A stretch of 64,000 bases of DNA from Diphasiastrum complanatum (taxonomy: Eukaryota > Streptophyta > Lycopodiopsida > Lycopodiales > Lycopodiaceae): NCBI GenBank assembly GCA_029204225.1, contig CM055113.1, positions 28,169,934 through 28,233,933 of the forward strand. The letters run 5' to 3'. The notes beneath the pieces were generated by a model that saw only the letters and a program-made list of their open reading frames with translations, was not told the DNA's origin and searched no databases. The stretch's first letter is position 1; each line of letters opens with the position of its first letter. The position numbers and the translations under genes are program-made. This document shows, one piece after another, positions 40,001-54,600 of this stretch.

Positions 40001-42592
40001 TAGTAATTCTAAATACATTAAAGAGCAATAAATCATGCTAAGGATCACCGTATAGATAGCATTATTGAGAATAACCCGATCTACGATCATAGAAAGTAAA
40101 ATTAAAAGGAGGTGCTCAATCATGTCTGCTTATGGTAGTCCTAGGGAGATGCATTGTGTGTGTGTGTGTGTGTGTGTGGACATGCATGTGTGTGTTAAGC
40201 TCCAACATGGTATCTGATAAAGTCCTACCACGTCATGACCCTTTAAGCTTAAAGCCTACCTTTATTACAAATTTCAGTCATCTTCTCAAGACTTTTTCGC
40301 TGGCATGTATATAGAAGAGGACAAAAACAGCCTAGAACTCTCATTAAATGCCATCACGACCAAGGTAGTGTCATTGTAGAAATCAAGATAATCATATTAG
40401 AGCTGAAGAAGGTGAACTCAAATGGACAAGGGGAGATAGACATGGTGGGTACATCAGTGGGTACAATAATGTATAGCGCGGTGGCATAGTTTATGTTGAT
40501 AAGGGCTCATCTAGTTTTAAATTCATCACAGCTAGTGGAAAATACGATACACATACCACTAAAAGCAAGTTTGCGCTTGCTCAGATTTCTCCAATTTAAT
40601 GGTGTCAGTGTTATTAGTTGAAGAAACTGCCATCATATGAGAACTGCCAAGAAGAGCTTGAGGGTGTAAATACACTCTCATCTAAAGGTTCAGTGACTGC
40701 TGATAGAATGGTAGAATGCATTGGTGGAGAATAGCTTACTAAAAATGGTGTAACTTCAAACAGATAAAAGTGGGTAACGACTGAGTTCATTAGTCTTTAT
40801 TGTGCTACAGGGCTGTCATTATTACATAATTGCAATATACATTCACTCCAAGGGTGTTAAATTCAATAAGTTGCACTCATGTCAACAGTAATATTTGGAT
40901 AACACTTATAAAAAACCCAAACTTATTGTCGAGGTAATACATGACGGAATGAAAGTACTTGTGCAGGACAAAGGATAGAGCAACCTCGCAGTTGATTTAC
41001 CATTTACCTGGCACCCAAGTAACATAATTGCTAGAGACTCCTAGTGGCACAAAGTTTGAATTTAATCTGGACTTAAAGCTCCATGACTCATGCAAGGCAA
41101 AAACGCAGTCATAAGGAAGTAAAAACATTGTTGAGAAAATTTTGGACCTTGCGAATCAATACAATGAAATAGATGTGGCCAACCAACCTTAGCACAAGTG
41201 GTTCGAGCCTCTTCCCAGTTAATTTTGTTGTAGTGGGTGCTGAATATCTCTCCCCTTAAAGCCTTGACAAGACTTGTTATTTGACCAACAAATTGCCGAC
41301 CATATATGTATGTCATTGGCAAAAGAATCAATTTTCCATGAATGTTCATCTGTCCTGCATTTTGATCGCACAGCATGTCTCAGCATTCTAGTTTCTTGAA
41401 AGTGCAATCTAACATTAATGCTCTTGGTTGATGGGTACCAATTGTTCTTTAGAAACACGATATGATGTTGTCACCCATTCAAATTCTAGTTTGCTACTTT
41501 ACAAAGACTGAAAACATTACTGTAGAAAAAAGCATTCATAGAAAAGTTTAATTTTAGGTTTTCATTTGCAACACCTTTGGGCTTTCTAATAGAAAGTGAA
41601 ATTGACTTGTAATGGGCATATTAGATCCCAAAATAACAACAAAGATTTAGTGGCAGCCATGTAGCTCATCATCATCTTAGTAAGCACCTATTTCTGAGTT
41701 AGAATGAATCCCAGATTCCAATATCAATACGAGAGGTTAGAAATGTCATTCCGTGATGCGCGAAATAAAATATGCATAACAATGAAGAGTCATGAAGTAT
41801 CACCTAGTTGTTTCACTTTCATTTGTTGCACTCAAACTTATATAAGTTTGTGGTCACGAATCAAGCTAATGAGCATACTTTACAACTACTTCTATTTGGG
41901 TTCCTAGCTACCATAACAATGTATTCTTTAAGAGTCAAACATGTGGGAGCTTGTGGATGGTTTGATCTGTATCTTCAAAATGTGAATCGTGAATGCAACT
42001 TCATTTGTAAATACACGAAAAAAAATTACAAAGCTTGAAGAAATTAGCATCATCTAGAAAGTCTGGTGATTATATGTTACAACTCCCAAGATTTGCCGAA
42101 AGCTAAAAGGACAACGCATACCCAATATACACGACAAACACACTATCACCGCCCATCCATAGAGTCATTACCGGCTCACACCCATGCACTGAAGTTAATG
42201 ACACCATCATGCTTGGTTGAGCCTCCAGTGAGAATTAGCATCCCATAGTACTAGCCATTACTTTGGGCTCTCCCTAGCAACATCTTTTGGCCTAGAAACA
42301 CATCCTAGCTCTGCACATGCTCTCCATCCACCTCCTGGGTAGACTGAGTGAATGGCAAAAGGACTCCCCCACCTCTATATATACGAAGTGCAAGTGGGCC
42401 CCTCATTGAGCACGATCCAATCAGCGACACGTGTCATCCTAGGACATTGACACGTGACACCCAAATATGTCGATAAACCCAAACCTATGTTCTGCCCCTT
42501 GCAAGGCCGTCGCTATTGGCCATTACCGTTATGGTACATAACATTCTCTCCCCCAATAAAGACTTCCTTCTAAGGAGAAAACTTCAAAATCT

Positions 42593-42672
<80 letters not shown>

Positions 42673-45600
42673 CTATGTCGATGTAGGTCTCCACCTCTCT
42701 CCAACTTGCAAAGAAAGGAAAGGGGAGCCCACGCTCCCCTCCCCCACGCATCTCCCCCTTCGGTGGCCTCGACACAACCCTCCACGCTGGCCTCCAATTT
42801 ACTCGTCCTTGCACAAGGAGAGGTCCCTCCCACACTTGACATCGGCAGCTTACTCCAGCCTTACCTTCTATTGTCGCTCGCATTACATCCTTCTTCAATA
42901 GCAACAACAACAACATCATCACCACTTACAGGACATGATCTGAGGCTTCTTACCACCATACACAGCTATTTTCATGTTTCATACATATATTGTTTCTTTA
43001 TTAGTGGTATTTGTACTTAGATATATATTAGATGCATTTTCCTTTATAGATTCAAAGACGTTTTCATACGCTTCCACCCATGCCACACATTTGATATGTA
43101 ATTATTTGTCTTATATGCCTTTGGCATGGAAAAGACATTAATAAACTTTTCTTTCTTTCTTTCTCAACTGTCCTCATCATCTGACTTACCCTTCCAGCGA
43201 ACCAGTTATTCAAAAACCATACAACTTATGGTGTCGTGTATCTACGACCTTTTCTGGTTCATGAGTCACAAAGGCTTTCAAATCCTCCAATACTACTAGT
43301 TCACCTTCTGGAACAAGGTTATCCTTTCCACCAAGTCATTCCTTTAGATGGCTTACATGGAACACAGGATGAACTGCAGTTCCAAGAAGCAGACCGCTTG
43401 AGTTTTTTTACAATCTTATAAGGGCCACTATATCGTGGAGATAGCTTAGGGCATTTCCCTGTTCGAATCACCTTAGAATCTTTTGGAATTCTAAGATACA
43501 CCCAATTTCGATCCCAAATTCTCTATGAGAGCATCTTTGATTAGCATAGAATTGTGCTCGATCTTGAGCCAACCTTATGCTTTCCTTGGCCACCTGCAAC
43601 ATTTCTTGCATATGTTGCAAGAAATCTGATGTAGCTTGTACCTTGACACCTTTGAGTCTAATATAAATTGGCAACCTACAATCTTCATGGAAGAATTCTC
43701 ACAATCACACATCTCATGGAACAGTTTGGCAAACCTCGTTAGGGTTTATTTGCAAATAACAAACTTCACACATTTTAGAAGTACTACAAACATAACTCCT
43801 CAAATGAAACATCTCTTTGCTCATCAAGATGACACATCTCTGGTTCACATAGGAAATCAAGCAGCATAGAGTGGGTGACTCATTGCAGAAGATGCAATAG
43901 TACCTCCAGCGAGTCTCATAGTAGAGAGAACAAAGAAAGATTAGATCTCCTTCATCACTAAAATGCCCAAGGTACGGATCTAGCAAATCCTATCTTCACA
44001 TGGAGCCCCCTAGAAACGTCCTACCTCAACTTGTAGCTAGTGTGAATAATGCCCCAGCACACTCCAAAGGTTATGAGAAAGTATAGATTCCAAGTGGGAG
44101 GATAGTTCGAGAATGTTGGCCATTATAGCTTTAGAAATGTGTCCTATAAAATTTTAATTTGACTCCAAATGAGCCCAACAAGACATGTTGAACATATACT
44201 AGATAGATAAATTGTGAAATGTAGTAAGGTCAACGCTTAGTAGCAGTCAATTGTGAGATGAGAACATTGTCAAAAATATAAGCATCATCACCAATAGGAG
44301 CTACGATCACCGATGAAATGAGAACATTGTCAAAAATATAAGCATCATCACCAATAGGAGCTTGCATGAAATGATGTTGAAAAGAAAAGATAACAAAACT
44401 GAATTATTGGAGCCACCAAACATGAAGCACAAAATTACATGGAGCTAGTAATAATATATAGGAATCAAAGCAAGGGTTGACAAAGTACTAGTAGTGGAAG
44501 ACAAATAATCGTACACAAAAATTGTGGATTCTACCTACGTCGATAAGAGCTACATCCTGCAATAGATTGTGAGATACCATTATGTAAGAAAGAGGTGTAC
44601 AAAACTTGGCCCACTGACCACATGCACGCGTGCGGGCCGCGTGTTGGGATCCCACCCCCAACCGCCTAGCCACCCGCAGACCCCTCATCCCCAAAACTGG
44701 TACCAAGGGATAGGAGTCAATGTGCAACAACCGTTTATAAGCAGGAGGAACCAATGACCCGAACAACTTATGGGACAATTCCTGAGGATCCCAACGCACG
44801 CACGCAGTCGCACAGACAGGCAGGCGAACTGTGCGTCGCTTGACAACACAGCCCTGCAACACCCCCACTCAAGCAAGCACAGTCAAAAGTACCTCCCCCC
44901 ACTGGCTCTGATACCATGTACAAAACTTGGCCCACTGACCACATACACGCGTGTGGGCCGCGTGTTGGGATCCCACCCCCAACCGCCTAGCCCCCCACAG
45001 ACCCCTCATCCCCAAAACTGGTACCAGGGGATAGGAGTCAATGTGCAACAACCGTTTATAAGCAGGGGGAACCAATGACCCGAACAACTTATGGGACAAT
45101 TCCTGAGGACCCCAACGCACGCAGGCAGTCGCACAGACAGGCAGGCGAACTGTGCGTCGCTTGACAACACAGCCCTGCAACAAGAGGAACATTAGAGGGT
45201 GAAAGAAAGCTGTAAAATATCAAGATTCAAGAAGATCAATATCAAAATTAGAACCATCATTTATAGCAAAATTATATCTGTGATTATCAACATAAAGCGC
45301 ATTCAGGCTAGCCCCTTTTAGCTAGGGACAATCATATGCTCTTAGGTCCCAAGGAAGTCGAGGCCTTTTAAATGTAACATGGACATCTCGTGTGGCAACA
45401 ATGGAATGGTGGTAGTTGATGTATGCATGGACGATAAGGGTAGACGTCAAACAACAGATGAAGGGCCCCAAGCCCAAAAAACATAGCGTGATGTCAAATA
45501 ACAGCATGGGGCTAAAGGCCCAAGTGATAGCTAATAGGATGCTTGTAACTTGTGCCAGTTGCACCAATATTCTGCTAAATGTGAAATGGTCATATCACAG

Positions 45601-48600
45601 AGACTGTAAAATAATCCAAACAACTTATTCCTTATTCTGCTTGTATTCATCTTATTTTTGGTGACAGACTTCAGTTAATGATTTTGCTGATTTTTTTATC
45701 AATAAATTTGACAAATAAAGTCGAAGACCAACCTGGATGTATGGGTAAAAAGTGTGGTAACAGCCATAATTCAGGCGGCATTGGATGAACTCCTGACCAC
45801 TCAAAGACACCTAAGACCTGCATGAGATGTCAAACATCCAACTTTCAGATGCAACATGCACAGCCCATACCTGCTATGTTGTAAGACAATGGTAGAAATT
45901 TGACTGAAAAAAAGAAACTCTATTTGTAAGGTTGATAGAGCATACGAACCGCCAACCAGAATTTTCCCCACGATGGAATTGCAGTTGCTCCACCATGATC
46001 CAAAATCCACAAACGAGCTGATTCCATTGCCCCTTTGTCTCCATCATGGGGCCCTTCTCCCAACAATCTCAAAGTAACATAAGAGAAAACTGTACAGAAC
46101 ATTGTACTGTGACTTTCAATATTCAAACCCCAACCCCCATCTTTATTCTGCAGAAGCATACAATCCTCAAGGTTATTTTGAAAATAGCATTTCTACAAAA
46201 GAAAGCTGGTTCAGGATCTTCAAAGCTTTATTATCAACAATATTCATTCTAAAAGCTTAGAAGTTTAGAGCTGACATTAAAAGAAAATATGTCATGTACT
46301 TCAAAAACAACGAAGCTCATTTTGGAGATGAAGATTAAAACATCTGCACTTCACAGCTTAATGCCTTCAAACAGCAGTTCAAGTGGTAAAAAGTTTCTGG
46401 ACTTATTAAAACGCTGAAAAACCTACCTGGTGGTTGTATAGATATCGGCACATCTCTTGCCTATGTGCCTCGGATAAAACAGCATTCAAAGCTCCTGTTA
46501 CATAAAGACAAATGACCTAGTGCAATGTGCAACATTGTAAGGCCACTTGTTAGAGTCTTTCACATACAATTATGTCATGTGTTAAGCTTACATTACAGAC
46601 TTTTAGAATATGTACCTTTGGCTTGACCATTCTTTCTAAAGTTGCATTCGAAAGAAAGAAAGAAAAATAACAAAATAGTGCAAGCAGGATTAGTCCCCTT
46701 TTTGTAAATCTTCTTGATCTAGAAGCTCAAAGTGCTAAAACTTCAGGAAGCCTAACATCTCACCAAACAGGGTGTAAGGAACATCAATCCTCCATGGTCA
46801 CCAGGCCAGTGACCATCGTGCGCTTGAATGGCAGCAAAAAATCTCAATGCCCTGCGCAAGGTGTCTTGCACTGCATCTTCCGTAATGTCCTCTAATCGAT
46901 CAACTTTAAGTTGAGTTGGCAATGGTGAGAATGAGTTTTCCTTCAAAAGCTGTCACATATGATAAGTTTTTGTAATCAGCAGCCTACCTGAATACATGGA
47001 AAATAGGTCTTCTGGGCACCAATACACATGCCCTTTAGTAAACTACAGCTAAGACATACAATACATAATAATAAGAACAACAAAATGTCAATGATGAAAT
47101 CTATATATAGGCAGATATTAATGACTTGCAGGCCCTCCTACAAAGGTGTGTCCTTCAAAGATGTTTTCCATAAGAAGCTTATCAAACCCTAACCGTAAGA
47201 AGCTTATTAAACCCTTACCATCAAATGGATGACTCGTCAGAGCACGTATAAGCTTTTTGGACCTCCATGATCTAAAAGAAGGTCATTCCCCTACTTAACT
47301 AGCTGGGTCCTCTATCCAGTCACTAAATGGCCAAGTTCATCCAAATCTATCAATATGATCTTTAAAATTCCCAACATAACTAATGAATCAGCAATATTAC
47401 AACATCAGAGGGTTCAAAATCTAATAGCATCTCTGTTATGAACAAACACATGTATTAGTATCAATGATGCATAAAAACAGCAAAAGGCATTCACATAGCA
47501 TTCTCCAACTAAGAAATTGTATGAATATCAATGGCCACCGATATCTCAGGCAGATTTCCAAAATAGTACAACTCCCCTACAAGAAGCCTAAGACTCAAAT
47601 GATCAAAACTACCAAATGACCAGTCTTAGTGGCTATTTATAGTGGACAAACCCTGCCTCCCTTCATATTGATTTGGAGGGAAAGTGAAATTCAAAAATTA
47701 GGGCCGAAAATAGAAAACCATGTAAAATAGTAATTTTAGGCCATCACATGTAATATAAACTGCATGTCCACTAATACTGCCATGAACTCCTAGAGCTACT
47801 TTAGTACCGCTGTATTGTCGTTTTCTTTCCTGGGTTATACATTTCATGCTAGTGGTGTCAGTCCAAAAGCCAAATCCCCTACAGTCGCGGATATCCGCTT
47901 TCAGTACAATGAAGCAAAGAGAATTATTAATCTCAATTCTAGTAGATGATAAGACTAGATCAATATGTAAGTAATGGTCATCGGGCAATTGAGGTATCGT
48001 CATCAACAAGTAATGAAAAATCAAGAGCAAGAGCAGCAAGAGCATCGGGACCATCAATATCTGAAAGATCAACAGGAGGGATGACAGCAGCAACATCAGA
48101 ATCAAGGACACCAACATCATGGAAATCAGCAACAAGAATAAGATCAGATGAATTAGGTGCAATATCCAAAGATGGAACAGCAACCGCATCAGCAAGAATA
48201 GAAAATGGTGTGGCATCAGGATCAGAAACAGTGGTGTCGCGTACTAATGCATAGAGAAAATGAGCCTGTTCCTGCAATAAAGGTGAGTGGGCAAAAACAT
48301 CAAAAGACTCCCATGTAGCTTCATCAATTGGTGTGCAAACTCATCGATATAGGTGCCCCAAGAAAGGATAGCAGCGTCAGAAAACCAGCACCAAGGGGTA
48401 AGCAAAACAACAATCACGCTGCAATATCATGGAAAACCAAGCGATATGCCAAAAAACATGAAGCATAAAAAGATCATCCTGACAAAGGATAGCTAGAATG
48501 GAGAAATGTGCCTCAACGTGGTCAAAAGCCCAAGGTATCCATTAGGCCCATGAATAAGAAGAAGCAATGGCACACGGTACATTGAAGGCATGTATCGCGA

Positions 48601-51600
48601 GAAGATCATCATGCCAAGAGATCCATAAGGTCCAAGAGAGCAATGCATCATCTAAAAAGACATGATGCATGAAAGTAGTAGCAACAAATCTAGAAATAGT
48701 AGAGGCCCCAATGGAGAAACTATAGCCGAAATACTCATCTAGAAGGACCTCATATGAACATACCAAGCCATCATAGGATGCAGCAAAAACGGATGGAGAA
48801 TCGGACGACCCATCGGAAAGTGCAATTCCAAAGTACACACCAGGGGCACAAGTGAGAAATAGAAGAACAGGAAAAGTGCAACCACATACCAAGGGCAAGG
48901 AGACCGCAACCAGGGAACTAGCATCAGGAAGAGCAACAACTGAAGCCACTGGAATAACTGAAGAAGAATGCACTGGAACGAGGAATAGCAAGCTCAACTA
49001 ATATACCAAAAGCAGAACAAGGAACAAGATCCGCATTATCAATAGCAAATGTCTGAGCAATATCCATAGGTGAAAATGAAGTAGTAGCATGAGTAACGGG
49101 TCCAAATGAAATCCAAGCTATACGTAATAACCAGGAATGCCAAGTATCAAGAGGTAAAAATGAATCAATAGCATGAAAAGCCTCCAGTGCATATAAGGCC
49201 TAAAAGTGTATACCATCGACATCGACTGCAACAAGCCTATATGTAGAAACACAAGGAGACTGAAGGATACCTATATACTCATCTAGAAAGATCCCAGCAT
49301 ATGAATACCCTAGATAAGTACTACTGACCATTTGACAAATATCCTCGGATGGAAAATGCACAACAGTAAGGACCATAGGCGCATGAATCACGTAAGGAAC
49401 TATAGAAATATCATGAGGCAGATCACAAACCTCAAGCAAAGATCCATGGAGTACAGCTAAAGAGGATACAACCTTATCACCAATAGCGAGGGAGCCATCA
49501 ACTATGGAACCGTGAAGAACCCTAGAGAAATAAGCAGGAACATCGGCCATAACGGAATCAAGAGAAGGAGATATAGAGACCAATTTAGAAGATATTGCAC
49601 CAGTAGCACCCCGTAGATCTGGAGCAACATCAACCTGTAAAGCTGGAGCAACACTAAGGTACTCAGCATCAACTTGTAGAGCTGACTCTAACTCGCTATG
49701 TGTATCCCTCTCAATCTGAGAGTCAATCACTATACAAGAAGACTCAACAGGTATCGATATGTGCGACTCAATCTCAATAGAACCATGTGACTCGACAATA
49801 GGACTATGTGACGTCGACAATAGAACTATGTGACTCTATCACTATCTCAAGATTATGTGAAGACTCAACCTCACATGCAAAAGGTAACGCAAAAAGAGTG
49901 GTAGCAAATAGATGATCTTCAAAAAATATGCCCCATACGAGAGTAGAATGAGTGCAATGATAGATGGAAATCCAAACTTTTGCATGGCCATCTAACCACA
50001 AAGAAGCCATCCTGATTTTCATAACATCTTATTCACCCAGTCGGTGAATTCGACAATGCCACAAGATGCAGAGGAAAAACCAAAATACTCAGGAGAAGAG
50101 AAATGTGTCATCATTTTGTCGTTCTCTTTTAAACAAAACGAAAAACGAATAAAGAAAATAGAATCAAAAGGGGAAAACCCAAAGTGTGAAGGAAAATGAA
50201 CAAGAAATGTGACGAATGATCCCAAAAAAAAAAAATTAAAACCAACATTGGAATGTGGAAGATGCACAAACCCTGAGGGAGAGGACACCAGTCTTCACCT
50301 CAACGTAGGCTCTAATCAACACCAACGGGAAAAGGCCATGAAATAAGGGAATGCTAATTTCTAAAAGAAGAAAACACCACGAAAGAGAGCACCAAGTAAT
50401 GAAGTAAGCTGCCCAAATGTGATAGAAAATCCAGCAAGTGATAGGTGGTGAAGAAGCTACCAAAATGGCCACCGTGCCAAGTAAGAAGAAATGTAGCCCA
50501 ATGGTAGTAGAAAAGCCAACAAACAATAATAGGTGGTGAAGAGGCTGCCGAAAAGTGAGTGAAGTAAGGCGTCGGACAGCCAATAACTGGATGTGCAAAA
50601 AGCTGGAAAAATGGCTGCTCAATGTGGGGCAGTAGGGCGTTGGACAGCCACAAAGAAAATTCGCAAATGGGGGAAGGTGGTGAAGTAGGGCACAACTTCA
50701 AAGTGTAATATCTTGAGAATGAGACATCTGTTTGGCAAACCGTAAAGTGCAATGAGCTTCTTGAAAGACCAAGTATGTAAAAATCCAAAAACGGAATCTT
50801 TCAGAACAAAAAACAGAATATTCCAATTTGACCAAGGTTGTGACTTTTCAAAACCTTCACTTTTAAAAGGTCAAAAATGGATACAAAATGGATCTTAAGA
50901 ATCGAGGAATGATAGGAAAGAACAAGATCAAATCATATATGCAAAAAGAACAACTAAAAAAATGAGAAGTAAAAAAACTACCCCTTTGGAAAACTTTGCA
51001 AGATCTTTGGATGTAGTCATCCGTTTGACTTGAAAACTGGACCAATAGTCTTGTCTCAGCCTAGCTCCCTCAATTATTTTGAACTTCTATCGCAAAAGAG
51101 GATGAAAAAGATGAGTTTTTCCAGAACCTAAAAATTAGGGTTTCCAAAAAACGGCCAGAAAAAAAAAATAACATCATCATAGGCGTCGACTTGTCAAGAC
51201 GCCAATGCAATTAACAAAACTCAAGTCCGATCACAAACAAAGAAGTTATGAAACAACATGTGAAAAAAAATTCTAGAGAGAGAAACGGCCAGAAAACTGT
51301 TTAGAAAGAGAGCTAAAGATCCAACTAGAGAGAGATGAAGAGCGAATAGAGATAGCAGATCTTAGTCCTTCAATGAAGATCCTAAACCTGCAAAGAAACC
51401 ATAAAACAAAAAAGCACTCCCAATCGCTCAGGAAAGTGCTCTAATACCATGTTATGAACAGATTCACAGGTATTATCATCAATGATGCATAAAAACCAGC
51501 AAAAGGCATTCACATAGCATTCTCCAACTAAGAAACTGTATGAATATCAATGGCCACCGATAGCTCAGGTAGATCTTCAACTAAGATCTCCAAAATAGTA

Positions 51601-54600
51601 CAACTCCCCTTCAAAAAGCCTAAGACTCAAATGATCAAAACTAGCAAATGACCAGCCTTAGTGGCTATTTATAGTCGACAGACCCTACCTCCCTTCATAT
51701 TGATTTGGAGGGAAAGTGAAATCCAAAAATTAGGGCCAAAAATAGAAAACCATGTAAATAGTAATTTTGGGCCCGTCACGTGTAATATAAACATGAACTA
51801 ATTGACCGCAACTTGGATGAAGATCTCAAATGAGAACTGCATGAATATGGCATACTGAATTCGTAGTATGATACTCAACTTCTCTTCATAGTTAGAACTT
51901 GTAAGGGTGATTGAGGAGAAACATGATCCCTAACATCCCTATCCTCTCCTAGAGTGATACTACACTACAAAACCGTGAATATTTGGTACAAATGCCGCCA
52001 TGATCATTTGAACGAGCTCCCCATTGAAAAATTGTGTTGAATGATGGTCAAATAAGGCATGCATTGCTTGCTCTTCATTTAAGCTGCTTTCCTCATCAGA
52101 ATACGAGGCCAAACTTTGAACTATGTCTAGAAAATAACTTTCACATACTTTGTAGTTTGTTATCAAAAATGAATTGTGAAATTTTGAGATTCTCAAATCA
52201 CTTTGTATCTTGAGACATCTGAGATGTTGTTGTACACAACTTTCTTTCTCTTCTTAGGACAATCTTTTACAAATTGTCCCTTTTCCGTGTTGGTGAAATG
52301 CAAATCATTGCTCCAAGAAATAGCATAATGTACACATTCCAACTTGGGTCCCTTTTTATTTTGGATTGGCTATCATAGCTTTCCATCATGACCTTTTATT
52401 TTTTTTAGCTATTGTGAAACTCTGACATTTGGATTGTGAAAATGATGTGAGTCATTTTCTCCCATTGTCAACATGAGTACCAACTAATTTTTTGCTCTCC
52501 CAATGGTTTGTACTTACTTCAAGCCTCATCCTTGCTAGTGAAGGTTTGTAGCCTTAATATGAAATGGGCTTAATGTTTTTCAAAAACCTCTGGGTGTAAT
52601 AAGCCATCATACTTTCTAAACTTATCTCCTATAATTCAACTAGCTCTCCCACAAAATGATTTGTTCTTTTGTGGATTAGGCCATTCTTTAAATGGCCAAT
52701 GGTCCCGGGTTACCACAATTGGTTTCTCTATGGGATATTTAGTTTCTACCAAAAGCTTACTTACCCGATGCAATCTCTTCTATTCCAACAAACAGAATTG
52801 TGATTTCTTTGTTGCTAATAGAAATAAGGAACCACTTGTCGACCTCCCTATGTATGAGTCCCCTTCCAGTCAATATCACAATAGGTTTCTAGGTCTACCT
52901 TTTCAGCTTTGCAACAGATCTTATATACCCCAATGTTTACTTCAAGTGCATCGATTTGTTTTAAATTGACTCAAAAAAAACTAATTCAAAATGTTGTATT
53001 AGGCCTTGTAGCTACCTATAGCCTGCATGTAGGGAACATTTTTCATACAATGAAGCTCCTCTTCATGTTGTGGACATGACTATTCAGTTAACCTAATCTT
53101 GCAGTCCAAGAGTATGGACATGGGCTTCGTATTTTCCAAAGTGTCTCTCCTTACGATGCCCTCAACCATTTTCACTAGCTCAATATAAGCATGTTACGCT
53201 CTATGTAAATCTAGATACCACAACAATGATGCACTTCTTATGATCTTTCAACTCAGAAGCAATAAAGAACTAATCTTTACTTTGCTTCATGTAATTTGGA
53301 TCATTATGTGCAAGGATAAGAAACATCCACATAGAGTGCAATGACCATGAGGTGCCCCTTTTGCTCTTTTACGTATACTCTTGCATCCAATGTAGCCCTT
53401 TGACAACCACTTTCAAGAAACACAACATCTACACTCATAAAACCAAGACCTATAGAATCATTCTAATCCACACAAGGCTTTATGCAAGCCTGCATACTGA
53501 TTCTTCTTTTCCTTTTATTATAAAACCTTCTAATTTCTCCATATATATCTCTTCATCTAGTTCACCATTTAAGAAGTTGCATTTGATGCAACACCGATCC
53601 TCTAATAGCAGACACTACTAGCATGGCATGTCCTAATGGATGTGAGTCTTACAAAAGAAAATATCCTAGCACAAGTTGATCCCCTTCTCTTGAGTGCAAC
53701 CCTTTTCCACCAACCTCAACTTTAATCTTTTGACCTCCTCTGTAGGATTGTATTTCAACCTTAACACATATACAACCAATAGCATTTCCATTGTATGAAA
53801 TTCAATCAAAATCCATGTCTACCCTTGTTGACCTTCTGGTATGACTGATTTAATCTCTGATTCCATATCTTCCTATGAACCAATTCACACACCTTCATCT
53901 TCAACTTTCATAACCCCCCTTCCATCGAAGCAAAATCCAAGAAGGACACATTCACCCCCCTTTCACTTGGTATATGAACGCAACATGTGCATCCAAATAC
54001 CCTACCGTATGTTAATCATGGTTTCTTTCATGTCCAAGCTAGCTTCAATTTAGTTCCATCCAGAAACACGTGCCATTCCAACTTCCACTGAGTTCTCATC
54101 CATCGGCAACTTGGTGTGAAAGTTGGAATCTCTAAAAGAGAGAATTCTCACACGCACGAAACCTCTCAAGATACACTCTCAGTCTAATGTATCTTATGCT
54201 TAACTTTGTTCTAATCATAGATGCACCGAATCGCGATTCGCTGGGTCCGCGATTCGCGAATCGCAATTCTGAACCCAGAATCGCAAAAAAAAAAAAAAAA
54301 AAAAAATTGGAAAAATAGCTTATGGCTGAAATTTTTTTAGGGGATCAATGGTCAAACTAGCGTTTTGCCTCTCAGAAGTGCAGTAGATGAGGCACAAACA
54401 GATCTTATTTTCAGTAGCTATCTAGTTGTCATTTGCTCTGGTTTTCAGTAAATGTTAATCCTACAGTTTGGGTTATCAACTGTATCGATGATGATCACTT
54501 TTGCAATCGTTTCACTGGAGATGTGAGTGCAATGTGCATACAGTTGGGGGCATAATATTGGGCCCTTCTCGGCGCGCATTTGGACCCTATTTTTATCTAC

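Noticed and set aside
41219-41458. Alternative exon 6 start upstream (acceptor CTGAG at 41379)
   Set aside because: It would add eight residues absent from the family; the ATGCAG acceptor at 41355 gives the exact normal exon length and better alignment.
42570-42925. Frames with long Arg-Glu runs
   Set aside because: Translation of the CT microsatellite; the same applies at 22364-22642, 28410-28713 and 61675-61860.
44596-45182. Simple 320-bp tandem duplication
   Set aside because: The PBS, purine tract and flanking AGAGG duplication identify a retrotransposon with two LTRs instead.
44488-45192. Two similar 102-126-codon frames
   Set aside because: They are translations of the two LTR copies of the TRIM element.
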